Source of the DNA: Eunapius fragilis
Taxonomy: Eukaryota; Porifera; Demospongiae; Spongillida; Spongillidae
Length of the DNA stretch: 64,000 nt
Reading direction: 5' to 3'
Assembly: GCA_963681505.1 (NCBI GenBank)
Contig: OY811971.1
Location: forward strand, 979,501-1,043,500
Position numbers and translations under genes: made by a program. Shown piece after piece: positions 31,864-43,819 of this stretch; the first letter of the stretch is position 1, and every line of letters starts with the position of its first letter. The notes beneath the pieces were generated by a model. It was not told the origin of the DNA and did no database searches. It saw only the letters and a program-made list of their open reading frames with translations.

Positions 31864-33369
31864 ACGACAGGTCGAAAGACATTGTAGGATAATTTGAAAT
31901 GCATTACACTTTGTTGTGTTGTTATCGAGAGTTACCTTAACTATCATATAGGATTTGACCCCGATTATGAATGTCATTTTAAAAACGCGACCCGCTTCTA
32001 ACAAGACTCCTGACGAGCGGATGGCTTGGGTGATATGGTTTACTAGCTTTATCCTTGCTAACTTAAGTCATATTTATATCCTGGAGGCTTCACGACCATG
32101 CAGCACTAATTGCATTGATACAGAGCCACCATAACTTGGTGCACTGTGAACCTTACTAACATGAAATGGCCTGTTCTAGTAAAAGATGAAGTGGGGTTTG
32201 GGCATGTGGAGGTGTTGTGGGGGGGGGGGTTGCTAATTTGGCAGTAGTTATAGTAACAGTGCCGGCGATAAAGAGTGGGAGGAGGGAAGATGAGAGTGAC
32301 AGGACTGTTTTGCCTTTTGTGCAGCCATGCAATATCCAAAATCCACTCGATCCAGACCCCCTTCACAGTGCACTAGCTCCTGAACCCATTCCGTTACATC
32401 ACAACTGCTCCTGCTGAATCCCCTGAAATACTATCTCAATATGCCTTGCCCCGCCCCCCCCCCCACACACACACACACACACACTTCCAAGCAACAATAA
32501 ATCCCATCCCCTCACCATAGATGACAGAGGGGATTGTGTAGGGGGTATTTTAAGGTTACATTCGAGATGGGTGTGAGGAGTTGAGTAGGATCGTTTGAAA
32601 CCAATCGATAATTTAAAAGACTTTTTAAAAAGCAGTAGTGATTGCGTGCTAAAACTTTTATACACATTCAAGAAAGGAAAAAACACACTCTTGTCAACGG
32701 TAATAATAGCTGGACAGAGCTAGCAGGCTAGTGGTAGTACTCAACGATCAAGAAACAGACTATTCTCGTGAGGCTGTGGGCGCTCGCCGTTCTTTTGTGA
32801 ATTAATTCACATTCCCTTCGAAATAATGCAGGTTGTCAACCAAACGCGTGGTGCACATCACTATACTTGGACGCTAAAATGTAAGGAATGTGCTACAAGC
32901 CAGTATAGGTTTTATAGTACTAGCTTTATTTGCATACTCGATATGTTATACGGGTGGTTCTGAGCGCGTTATTGGCAAAACTAGAATGGCACGCTAAAAT
33001 ACAACCATTTTAAGTTGGGGTATCGGATTTCAGAAAGAATCACGCGCCGATTAACTAGATACTGTCCCGCAAAAAGAGCGCATCCAACATTGGGCATTAT
33101 CGCTGAACTTGGGCAAAAATAAAATCACGACCAGAACTCTTGATCCTGAAGAACTTATTAAAATACACATATACAATAACCTGCTTGCGTAATACAGTGA
33201 AACGTGCTTATCCATTTTTGTTCTAAAACGCCAGCGAATTTTCGTACCCCTTTCACGCTTCGATGTACGTGTGATTCGCAGCAGGTCGGATGGCACACAT
33301 AAAAATGCAAATATGTATGGCTCACGCGTTGCCAATCCCTTTATAATTTATCTCTGGCTGTACTAACCT
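31864..33369. other. Spacer between the convergent paralogues, left part
   Basis: 3' untranslated sequence similar to that of paralogue 2 for about 70 bases, then unassigned DNA with a G-run (32219-32230) and a CA/GT microsatellite near 32463-32484. No gene recognised. Confidence 0.4.
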
Positions 33370-33710
33370 GTCCAGACTTCAAAAAGCCCTTCATACTGCA
33401 AACAAATGCCTCCGACAGAGGGGCAGGGCGGTGCTTTGTCGTCAGGGTGACGACGCAGAAGAACACCAACTACTACTTCAGTAGAAAATTTCTGCCTTCT
33501 GTTATCGAAAAGGAATGCCTGGCAAATTGGCAATAATGCTAGCTGTCGCTGCTTTCGAGGTTTATCTGCTGGGACGAAGTTTTGTTATTCATACCGACCA
33601 CAGGTCGCTTGAGTGGCTCGATAAGCTGAAGAATTATAACCCTCGTCTGTGTAGGTGGAGCTTAGCAGGTAGTTTGCTGCAAAAGAAGAGAAATGATGTG
33701 TGACGGATGC
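33370..33710 (+). pseudogene. Ty3 RNase H fragment
   Basis: Frame one reads PDFKKPFILQTNASDRGAG (first catalytic Asp replaced by Asn) and VIEKECLA. After a shift the next frame reads AAFEVYLLGRSFVIHTDHRSLEWLDKLK..CRWSL. Closest within the window to the RNase H of the Gmr1-like element (AFRVYLLGRKF). Truncated at both ends, with no LTR seen. Confidence 0.75.
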
Positions 33711-34160
33711 CGTCACTTGGGACTTGTGAAATGTGTATTTTCAGTGCGCATGCGCATTATAAGGTATAAATTATCGAAGAAAAGGAACCTTTTTTTGCCT
33801 CACTGTTGTCAATCTATACGTACGATCCGCTACATTTCCCCCGCCCCCTCCCCGGATCCACCGCTGGGTTTTGTTTGCAGCAGCTTTACATATGTAACCT
33901 ATATCGTGAACAATGCAACTAAATCAAAAAACTTATTGCGAAAGAGATTTGATGGGTGTATTAGTCCATGTGAAAGCAAGTACATTCAGCAACCTCTCTC
34001 TTTGAATAAAACCAGCCACTGGTTAATTCTTCTGTTATGATGCATTGTAGAAACGGCCAGCACGAGATAATGTATCGGGTTAGTATGTTACACAACATTG
34101 CTATAACAATACAAAATGTAATGCATTCAAACCATCCTACAATGTCTTTCGACCTGTCGT
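33711..34160. other. Spacer between the convergent paralogues, right part
   Basis: Unassigned, then the 3' untranslated sequence of paralogue 2 (from about 34090, matching 31864-31935 inverted). Confidence 0.35.
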
Positions 34161-37130
34161 TTAAAATTCAGCCCAAATATCCTCTACAAGTTTTTTATAA
34201 GTGCCATCTTTCCATAAAATGTCCAGAAAAGTAATAAAGGTTTTGTAGTCCTTCGTAACAGCTCGTTCCAACGTATTTACTAACACTTCTTGCCTCGTCC
34301 CTATTGCGAAGATGACTTCATCTTTCTCTCTTGTAGATATAACGTCTGCTGAATAAATTTTAGCTGTGATTTCATCGGAATTGAGCGTCGTGCAAAAATC
34401 AGAATAATACTTCTTAAATATATATTGCACTGCAAAAGGAAGTGATTTGATTGGTTAAATGAACAATCATGCATATATAGTATGTACTTTACCTTGCTTC
34501 GGATCATTTTCAATGTTTACATTTGTTCTATGCCTTCCCTTGTTTATTCCATCTGCTACTTCTCTCAAGTTAATTCTGATGAGATGGTACACCAAGTGGA
34601 TACGAGCATCTGGCCCAGTAGTATCAGCCCACCCACTCATTAGAAGTGTAAAATCTGAACCAGTGCCAACAGATGTGATCTCCAGTGCTTGAATTAATCT
34701 CTCCTGGTCAGCTTTTTGTGTAAGGGATGTTGCGAGATAATTGATTTCACTTTTAAAAATTTTCCCCACTTTATAGTGTGTATCAGCCATTTTTAACCAC
34801 CAGTGCTCATCACCATTAAGTGTGTATTCACGATTTTCCTCACATCTCAGGGTATTGCAGGTGCTTTTGGTGTCAGTATCAATAGAAACATAATGAGGTA
34901 ATCCTCCCTCTGAAGACTGGCAGGTACAACAAAAAGCTAGCTTGGCTTCAATGTTCCAAACTTGTTGCACTGCTTGTTTCAATGCAGTTGTCAATGAAGT
35001 CAAAATTTTCTGACATGTTAACCAGAAGTTGCTAGCTAGATACTCATCTCCGCAGTATTTCAAACGTTCCACAACTACGCTTATTGAGGTGATTTCGCCT
35101 CTTAAAATAACCTTATCACGAAAACCACGTCCAAACCAAAATGAAATTTGATCACACAACATCTCACTTTTGAAATCAATTTTAAACTTTTCATTTTCAA
35201 CATTAGCTATTCTTACTTTTTTTCTGCTTGCTAAGGCAACAGTCAAGCAATTAAATATGCCAGGGGGAAGATGTTTAATCTTGGGGAAGGTTATGTGAAG
35301 TGGAGCAGTGTAAAGCCTGTCCGGCATCTTATTAAGCTGAGCAGTATCCCGTTTAGATTTCAATACAAATGGTAGAAAATATTTGTCTCCAATAACGTCA
35401 TACATTTCATGTTCAATATCAATGGGAGAAGCTAAATAATATTTTTCCAATAATTTTATCATACCAGTTGGAAGATTCTCTACTTCCTCTGAGCGCCACA
35501 CTTCCTCACAAAGTGGGACAACCAATACGCCTTGTGTGGTTAGCCTCTTCCACATAGGTGATGAAGACTGATCGACAGGGGTAAAAATCTTGTTTAGCAT
35601 TTCTTGCAACCATTTTGGATCAATAATTATGATATTACTTAAATACTCAACATCAGCATAATAGAGAAATGCTCCATGCTCGTGATAAAAGTTTAGCACA
35701 CTGGGAAACTCATCAGTAGCTATGTCGCATATTGAAGCTATCGTTGCTGCCTTCTCTATTGGAATTATTGGAACATTCTTTGTAACGTACGAGAACATTT
35801 GACGAAATAGTTCCCATGACAATGGAGTTGGTATTTTCAGATCATGGCTAATAAAGTTTGCAATTTGTGCTTGAATATCATCAGAAAGCTGATCCACTTT
35901 TGCTATTATATTTTCCCTGCAAGCATCCGAGCAGTTCAAAATAACCCATCTCTTTATATTTTCGATTGTAGACTGCACTTGCGAGCGTTCTTTATCAGAG
36001 ATGTATGTTCCCACCATAACTATCTTGGGATACGGGCAGAGGTATTGATTGGCCTTTTCGGGATTCAATTCTTTCTCTTTCAGCTTTGCGTACAGTGCAC
36101 GCGCCTTTTCAGACAGGGCACCTGTGATGCATTCAATGCAGCGATACGCATCTTCCCGCTCTAAAGTTATTATCTTGCCATCATTAATATGTGCTTCTTC
36201 TTTCTCTGCATGATTGACCTCTACGATGAATAAAGAACGTGATGTTATAAATAGAGGCAGCATATACTTCAGCTGTTCCCAGGAATGGCTCGTCGCATGG
36301 ATCAAAGCTGGCGGGGTGGTTGGTGGATCAGAAGGATGATTTATAACGCCATTCTTAATACTGGTAATTATATCCTTAACTCTAATGCAGATTTTGTCAT
36401 CAACTGTAGCATCAGATGTAATGATAGACGGGACACCTCGAAATGCAGTTTGGAACTTGCTCGCTGATTTCTTCCCTACCTCTCTGATAAGTTTGTATTT
36501 TCTTGGATTTTTTATAACAACATCACATACAAGTGTAGCTAACCCCTTCAGTTGTTCCTCTTGTGACATTGGGCACAACATATTATTCTTGTCCAATGTA
36601 TGCATACCGCGGATTTGATGTATATCTATTGGCACCAGTGATTTTATCCAGTTTCGTTCAGCAGATACACCAAGAACGCACACTCTTCCACAAGACATTT
36701 TCGCCACTCCATTTTTGATCGCTTCATCGTACGTAGCATGCATTTGTTCAACTCTCCTTTCCTCCGTCTGATTAGTGATCACATGGTGCTTTAGATAATC
36801 ACACTTACGCTTTGTCTCTAGACTAGATGCTTCAACATTATTCCAAATCTCCCGCCATGCTTCATCAGTTATTCCGGTTGGACCGCTTGGTCCATCTTTA
36901 TGCCCACTAAACAATGCAAACAAACCGGCTACTCCACCAACAATGCCGCCACCTACCAAACCCACCGTTGCTCCAATTGCAGTACCCACAGGACCTGCAG
37001 CTAAAGTTCCAACGGCACCTAGTGCGGCAACACCAAGCCCCGCGCCTCCGGCAATCGAAGCACCGATTTTCACTCCTTTAGGAACTTCGTTTTCAAAAAA
37101 AATGTTTTCCATCTCACGTCTGCCAGCCAT
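34161..37130 (-). CDS. Roc/COR-like protein with death-like and CARD-like C-terminus (paralogue 2)
   Basis: Two exons, 37130-34493 and 34429-34161, with a 63-bp intron; 968 residues. It has the same architecture as paralogue 1: glycine-zipper segment (about 15-65, GAGLGVAALGAVGTLAAG), no P-loop, PKIVMVGTYISD, COR block, death-like segment, CARD-like last exon. It is convergent with paralogue 1 with a 2.3-kb spacer. The N-terminal halves differ strongly in the zipper and the Roc-like region, while the stretch from the COR end to the exon 1 end is nearly identical. Start chosen at MAGRREMEN, matching paralogue 1; an upstream in-frame Met (37151) is possible. Upstream flanks of the two genes are also similar for about 160 bp. 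Confidence 0.8.
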
Positions 37131-37526
37131 CTGCAGCAAGTTAACGCCCAAGATTTGTGGTTACCGATATTGTTTTGGGAAAGATAATCGCCATGTGGCA
37201 TGAATTATGACAAGCGTTTAAAAATCATAGCTATGAGTATGTGTGCGGTATCACGCGCGCGTCTGCAAACGCATGCGCGCGCAACTCATCAACCAACATA
37301 GTCAACAAGTGAATTAAATTGAAGTTGGACTGTGAGTAATTATGCTGTGTAAGCCTCTTTACACGTTCAAATACAAAATGAGTCACTGAACGCATAGAGG
37401 AACGTGAAGCCATATTTGAACGCATCGGTGTTCAGAAGTTAAGCCTCTTTCCTCTCCTCCCTCCCTCCCTTCCTCCCTCCCTCCCTTAATATCCCAGCAT
37501 AACATCACTTCAAGAGCCGGGATTTT
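37131..37526. other. 5' flank of paralogue 2 and CT-rich tract
   Basis: Bases 37131-37300 resemble the 5' flank of paralogue 1 (28770-28941), so they may hold the shared promoter or a non-coding first exon. 37445-37487 is a CCCTCC tract. Confidence 0.4.
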
Positions 37527-37861
37527 GGTATATGTTACCTGGTATGGCAGTACAAACTACTGATTATAGAAAGCACATGGAAGTGCTGAAGTCTGTACTG
37601 AGTCCAAGGTACTGGAACACCATTATGGAGTGAGGCAGGATATGGGATAGGGACAGCTAAGACGGTCGGCTCCATGTTCATGCCCTGTTAATTAATGTAT
37701 ACTAATGCATAGTCCATCTCAAAGAAGGTCGGCACCTGTCCCTATTCTATTTCCCTGCCCCGCTCCATAAAGGTGTTCCAGTATACCTTGGACTCAGTAC
37801 AGACTCCAGCACTTCCATGTGCGGCTTCCATGTGCGGCTTTCTTTAATCTGTTGTTTGCAC
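37527..37861. repeat. Foldback repeat family F, cut by the assembly gap
   Basis: The block around AAGCACATGGAAGTGCTGAAGT (37570-37625) is repeated inverted at 37765-37860. The right arm runs into the N gap. A diverged partial copy lies at 57060-57215. Confidence 0.65.
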
Positions 37862-38061
37862 NNNNNNNNNNNNNNNNNNNNNNNNNNNNNNNNNNNNNNN
37901 NNNNNNNNNNNNNNNNNNNNNNNNNNNNNNNNNNNNNNNNNNNNNNNNNNNNNNNNNNNNNNNNNNNNNNNNNNNNNNNNNNNNNNNNNNNNNNNNNNNN
38001 NNNNNNNNNNNNNNNNNNNNNNNNNNNNNNNNNNNNNNNNNNNNNNNNNNNNNNNNNNNNN
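37862..38061. other. Assembly gap (200 N)
   Basis: Exactly 200 N, probably a placeholder of unknown size. It lies between two foldback repeats, sequences that commonly defeat assembly. Confidence 0.95.
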
Positions 38062-38308
38062 AAGTTGGTGGGATATAGGAATTGGAGGCAAAGGTGGTGT
38101 AAAAAGGAGGGGAACAAGGTTTTGAGAAAAGGTAACCCTAAGTAATCCTATATTTAGCACTTCTGTTACATTTACACGTGCTAAATATAGGATTTTTGTC
38201 TCATAACCCGATTCTCAAAACGATGTTCCCCTCCTTCTTACACCACGTCTGCCTCCAATTCATATATCCCACCAACTTTCTCGTCAGAGAATGTTTTTTC
38301 TTTACTTG
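38062..38308 (+). mobile_element. 3' foldback end of a Helitron-like element D
   Basis: Arms of about 100 bases (38062-38160 and 38175-38285) with GGTGGTGTAAAAAGG and GGGGAACAAGG, then GAGAATGTTTTTTC and a final CTTG (38305-38308) followed by T. The 5' end is in or beyond the N gap. Confidence 0.65.
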
Positions 38309-39344
38309 TATAGGTTGGATTTCAAAGGACTTTTGTGAGGGAAGGGTTTGAACCGGTGCGTATATGTGTATGTGTTTGTGACTTGATCAGCTGAACAGGA
38401 TACCCTTACGATGAAAGTGTCACCCCTCAAACCCATTGATGTTAGATATGATAACCACAGGATTGCACACACGCGAGGAATGTAATTGTGTCTATAGAAA
38501 TTCAGTCTAAATCATATCTCTTTGATTTCTATTCGTCATATTATATAGGCATGCCCTGACAAAGAAATCGTGGTGTGCTAACCGTACCATCACCATTTAG
38601 CTAGCTTGTCTACACGTGATTTCCAGGGGCCTTGATCTACCACAATCAATAATAGTGATAGGGTACCAATAAAACTCAATGTCACTGCATACAAGGCTTT
38701 TGCCTCATCAAGAGCTAAACCTTTGTGAGAAGAGGTAACCTAAGTAATCCTATATTTAGCAATTCTTTTTGTTCTGTTACATTTACACGTGCTAAATATA
38801 AGATTTTGGTCTCATAACCCTATTCTCAAAACTATGTTCACCTCCTTACACTACCTCTGCCTCCAATTCATATATCCCACCAACTTTCTAGTCAGAGAAT
38901 GTTTTTTCTTTACTTGTATAGGTTGGATTTCAAAAGGCTTTTTGTGAGGGAAGGGTTTGAACCGGTGCGTATATGTGTGTGCATGTGTGTGTAATGTATG
39001 TGTGTGCCACTGGATCAGCTGAACAGGATACCCTTACCATGAAAGTGTCACCCCTCAAACCCATTGATGTTAGATATGATAACCACAGGATTGCACACAC
39101 GAGGAATGTAATTGTGTCTATATAAATCATATCTCTTTGATTTCCATTCGTCATATTATATAGGCATGCCCTGACAAAGAAATCTTGGTGTGCTAACCGT
39201 ACCATCACCATTTAGCTAGCTTGTCTACACGTGATTTCCAGGGGCCTTGATCTACCACAATCAATAATAGTGATAGGGTACCAATGAAACTCAATGTCAC
39301 TACATACAAGGCTTTCGCCTATTCATGAGCTAAACCTTTGTGCA
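38127..39344 (+). repeat. Tandem duplication, about 600-bp unit, spanning a Helitron 3' end
   Basis: Unit 1 (about 38127-38728) and unit 2 (about 38729-39344) are collinear: part of the foldback, the CTTG|T end, GTTTGAACCGGTGCG, a GT-rich stretch, then GCTAGCTTGTCTACACG and so on. Unit 2 has a partly deleted foldback. The junction is AACCTTTGTG-AGAAGAGGTAACC. Confidence 0.8.
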
Positions 39345-40218
39345 CTTAAAGACCATCACCTAAAGTTTGGAATCTTTCCATGTTTATAAACGTGCTTTTT
39401 TTTTTTCAAAAACTCTCTCGATGGCATTTGCATTGTTCATAGTCCTCGACCAATTGTGAATGCGCAACTTACTCAAAATCACATACCCCGTGCTTATGTA
39501 ACCTGCATTGCAGGCATTACTAACTACGTTCACACTAAACTAGTTTGACCATGCAGCACCCATCGTGCAACGCCTAAGGATAATCACTCACTGTACATAC
39601 GAGACCACGTTAGATATATATGTGGGATATGTGTCTAGCAAAATCCCCCTTCTAGGTAGTTTTTCATGTTTTCAAATTTTTTGATTTTCTGTGAACTCCT
39701 AAGGGTTTCTATCAATGGTCCTTACGCATCCACAATTGGGCTAAGTTAAAAAGCCAATGAATTTATAAATTTCAATGCTTTTCTTTTGCTCGTCCTGGAA
39801 AATCAGATAAGTATCGCAATAGACACTGTTCCACATACCGGTAAATTATTATTATGTAGATGCGAAAGCTTTTGTACATTGCAAGTACCTGTTAGTGGAG
39901 TGGATGTGATGGGATCAGAATATACCTCTGCAGCCCTGGATTGGAATGCTTGCTTGCGGAGAAAGATCCGCTTAAATACATGCAAGCCACCCATGCATAG
40001 GACAGCCAAGCGAAAACACGATTAATTGAAGGTAGAAACCCACAAGCGTTGGGCCGCGATATGTATAAATAGCATCGACCACAATTACTTACGCAGGGTT
40101 AGCGAGTGTTGGCAAGACCTTATGGTCGAGGTATGGTGTTTCCAGTGGCTTGGGGTCCCTCACCATCTCCTCCCCAAGACCAAGCTCGCGGAGAGTGGTA
40201 CATGTTCACAGCATGTAC
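39345..40218. other. Unassigned DNA
   Basis: No gene recognised. A plus-strand frame at 39786-40025 lacks any motif. Confidence 0.3.
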
Positions 40219-40325
40219 GTAAGGCCGGTGTCAGAGGCATAAATGACTCCCAAGCATAAATGACTCCCCCGGTCATTTACGCCTAAGGTGTAAATGACTC
40301 CTCCTAGGCATATATGACTCCCCAC
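40219..40325 (+). repeat. GGCATAAATGACTCC tandem repeat
   Basis: Motif GGCATAAATGACTCC or GGTGTAAATGACTCC occurs four to five times in about 100 bases, with one inverted GGTCATTTACGCC in the middle. Contains TGACTCC, which resembles bZIP half sites, but this is only a resemblance. Confidence 0.6.
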
Positions 40326-40675
40326 GTGAATTCCATAGCCAGGTGTAGTTTTTGAAGTGAGAAAGCTTGCATGGACAAGGACGTGACAGCTCTAGCGCCA
40401 CCTACCGATAAACTTGTCTCCAATCTGGCTTCTGTTGACTTGGTGGTGTCACTCAGCAGATTCATTCAAACAGAGAGGAGAAATTGCTGTACACGCCCTA
40501 CGCCCAGGGGTTACTACGGAGTGACCAGGTGTAGGGGTCCACTCTTTTGTGCTTTATTTTCCCCCCTTTGTTTCTCTCACTCGGAGTGCTCAAATTCATC
40601 GATACCTTTTGATGGTTCCTTGTGTATGTATGGATTGAAGACATCAACGAGCTAATTATTGGCATCAAACTGTAA

Positions 40676-40740
40676 CAAGTAAATAAAAACATTCTCTAAC
40701 GAGAGATAGGATTGGCCAATGGCGGCGTAGAAACAAGAGT
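40676..40740 (-). repeat. Truncated Helitron-like 3' terminus
   Basis: CAAGTAAATAAAAACATTCTCTAACGAGAG matches the outer 3' arm of element C1 (443-475), followed by a shortened GGATTGGCCAATGGCGGCG...GAAACAAGAGTGA. The rest of the element is absent. Confidence 0.6.
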
Positions 40741-41385
40741 GATTTTCCACACTTGTAAATAATCTCTTCATATATACAGTTTACAAAGAATGGGGTTTTC
40801 ATAACCAATGGTGAAGGAGTGCAGGGTCTTCAGTGCATGTAGAGTATAACATCTTCATAATATATATACAAGGACTTATTGCCATGCTTCAAGTCACCGA
40901 TTCCTGAAGTGAAGAGCAATTGATCCTCTACCCGAGATATGTAGTTATGAAAGACAAGCAAAGCCTTAGATTAAGGCTTTGGAAAAAGCCCATTCATGAC
41001 AGGTAATATGGTTTAATGAGTTTTTGTGGGTATGATGAACTATAGATGCACTCAGGCATCAACACATATCATTTGCCACTTTACTTGAAACATGTCACAA
41101 AAATGAGGTCAGCCACAAATGTTTGTAAAACCATTTGTCATGAGTTATCTCCTGCAGGAACATCGAGGTTGATTTGTCAGAAAACCATTAATTCTATCTT
41201 TTTCAATGTTCACATTGATGGAATATGAGACAAGGTTTTCAAAAAAATTAACGTTAGTGAACTAAAGTGCTTTTTTAGAAAATGGCCTATTGATAACTGT
41301 CACGTTGTAAGTTTTAAATTGCACCCTGGGTGAATGAGATTTGTACTCTGTTTTATTTGTACTCTATTTTTGTTTATGCAAATAG

Positions 41386-41484
41386 GTGGACGCAGTCGAG
41401 CATTATCTGTATGGTAGTGCCATTGATGAGGGTGATGGAGGCAACAGAGCAAACATCCTTGCCTTAGATGTTTTGTATCCAGAG
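41386..41484 (+). CDS. Phase-0 33-codon exon of an unknown gene
   Basis: Bounded by an AAATAG acceptor and an AG|GTATGT donor, open through all 33 codons, with an acidic protein-like sequence containing EHYLYGSAIDEG and NILALDVLYP. No domain recognised and no neighbouring exon found. The good splice signals on both sides are the main support. Confidence 0.4.
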
Positions 41485-42129
41485 GTATGTAAATTGTGTG
41501 AGTTATAAATAATATCACATCAGGCGTCTATTACATGTATGAAGTTGGGGTGATCTGTTTGATTTCAAGCGAGCAAGGGATGAAACGGGAAGTAGCAACA
41601 AAGTAAAACGTTATGCCCTGATTGTTATTTGTGTTTTTGTGTAATGAAATGATACATGCTGATAACTTTATACTTTCAAAGGCTAGTCGCACAACCAACA
41701 GGGACGGGGCCATGCAATGCAAATTGGCGTGATTTGTATTTTACTTATTTTTGCATGTTGCATGCATGTGCGCGTCGCGTGATTCACAACACAACTTCCT
41801 GGCTATATAATAGCTCCCCATATTCCAGCATCTATAGATCTTTAGGTCTATTGTATTCGCGCGCCCGCGCGAGCACACACACGACAAAGCATGTATGTAC
41901 GTTGCACCAGAGATATCGATAGTATTTGCACCAGAGATAATATTTCATTCCCACTCACAACACCATTCTATAGCTTTGGTCTGTGCAGAGGCAAAGGTCC
42001 ACTGAACATATTTAATTTGGCCTCGTCTTTATTATTATTTAATTTAATTTTCTGTTGTATCCTGAAAAAAATGTAATAATAAGTACCGTATCAATTAAAA
42101 ACCAGAGATAACATACAATAATACATCAA
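41485..42129. other. Unassigned DNA
   Basis: Nothing recognised between the small exon and the CA microsatellite. Confidence 0.3.
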
Positions 42130-42206
42130 ACACCACTCCACACGCACATACACCTAGCTGCACGCACACACACATGTGCACACACAAACGCAGGCACGCA
42201 CGCACA

Positions 42207-42261
<55 letters not shown>

Positions 42262-42355
42262 ACACACGCACGCACACAAACAAACACACACATATACACA
42301 CACACGCATACACGCACACACATACATTTAAGGGGGGGGGGGGGGGGGGGGGGGG
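42130..42355. repeat. CA/CG microsatellite followed by a G run
   Basis: CACACA with CACGCA variants from about 42130 to 42330, then a run of 24 G (42332-42355). Cys/Val- or Thr/His-rich frames across it are artefacts. Confidence 0.9.
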
Positions 42356-42661
42356 ATAAATTATTTGGAGGATTAACTATTTTGGAATAATTTATCCAGG
42401 GGGTAAACAATTTCGGAATTGATTACCCGTATGATCAAATGTTACGAGGGATATTCTATACCGTGACACCGGCACACCAACTAATAAAATTAATGTATAA
42501 TTAGGACCTGCGGTGCATAGATGAATTATACCTGGCACGTATGGTCGTCTTATGAACCCATAAAGCTCATGCATAGTATCAAGTTGCTGCCTTCCTTCAG
42601 CAAATGAGGAACTAGTAGCTAATTATGTGTTCGGCCAGACAAATTTTTTCAATTTTTCAAG

Positions 42662-42872
42662 TTTGGCCGAGAATTTGTAAGCTCAGTGATCACAGAGATT
42701 CTTAATGATTGGCCACGGCAAGGTCAACTGGTCAGTGGAAGGCCTTGCCTCCCACAATCCCAAAGTGTAGTTGAGCAAACTCATTACACATTGGAGCGGA
42801 TACTGTCTGCCAAAGTAGCAGAGCAGAAAACTTGTAAATCTCCATGGTCAAGGTGGCTGCCTTATATTGTTT
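42662..42872 (+). CDS. Ginger1-like integrase core, exon fragment
   Basis: Acceptor TTTTTCAAG at 42661, donor T|GTAAGT at 42873. Encodes FGREFVSSVITEILNDWP, then SGRPCLPQSQSVVEQTHYTLER with the catalytic Glu, and WLPYIV. This is the second half of a Gypsy-type integrase core (DNGREF...GRPRHPQSQG.VER...). It joins in phase to 47651. The zinc domain and first Asp region expected upstream were not found. Elements of this kind with a C-terminal Ulp1 protease are called Ginger1. Confidence 0.65.
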
Positions 42873-43819
42873 GTAAGTGTAAATATAACAAGATATAAAA
42901 ATTTAATTAAAATAAAATTGGTGATGTAGGATTTGTAGACAGCAATTGAGTAAAAAGTAAGGAAACAAGGAATTACGGATATTAGGCATTCATTTAATAA
43001 TAAATATTACAGACCTACATTTTTTAGCAAATCTACGTCCTTCAAATTCTGTGCTAAATGTAGGTATGTAATGTTTATAATTAAATGAATGCCTAATATC
43101 CGTAATTCCTTGTTTCCTTACTTTTTACTCAATTGCTGTCTACAAATCCTACATCACCAATTTTATTTTAATTAAATTTTTATATCTTGTTTCCTTACTT
43201 TTTACTCAATTTGCTGTCTACAAATCCTACATCACCAATTTTATTTTAATCAATTAAATTTTTATATCTTGTTTCGCACATTTTTATGCATGAGAATAAA
43301 CGAAGGAGGAAGTATATATGCATATTGAGGCATGTATTGGGCAACCTTAAAATAGAATCATACTCTATCGTAGCACAAGAGACAGTTTGATCTGCTCGAA
43401 CAGCAAGGGTGGGGTGCAATGGGTGGAGCAGGGCACGCCTACTCCCAGCGAGGCGCTGTACATGTAAGCCGGGATCCGCCTCTGGTAATAAGCTAAAATT
43501 ATAAACATGTATTATATCAGAGATACATGTATTGAATAATCGTGCCGTGTAATGCAAGATTACTTCGCATGGTGAGGAAGTATTCATCCCAGCGCAATCA
43601 CATGCCATGCTCTTAACTAAACTGTCTTAACTTGGTCGGAAAATCGATACGGCGCAAACGGTAGCCCTGCTATACAGCATTCAAAAACATTAGTTGTAAT
43701 TATAATAAATATACGTATTCTTCGACACAAGGTGAAGTCCACCCCTTCCCCTTCCTCGCCGCCTTCTATATGGCCGAGCTCTGGAAGGCCCCCAGTATGG
43801 ATGGGGCCATATTCCCCAT

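Noticed and set aside
37747-38160. ORFs running through the N gap
   Set aside because: Their length comes from N bases; the ends are foldback repeat.
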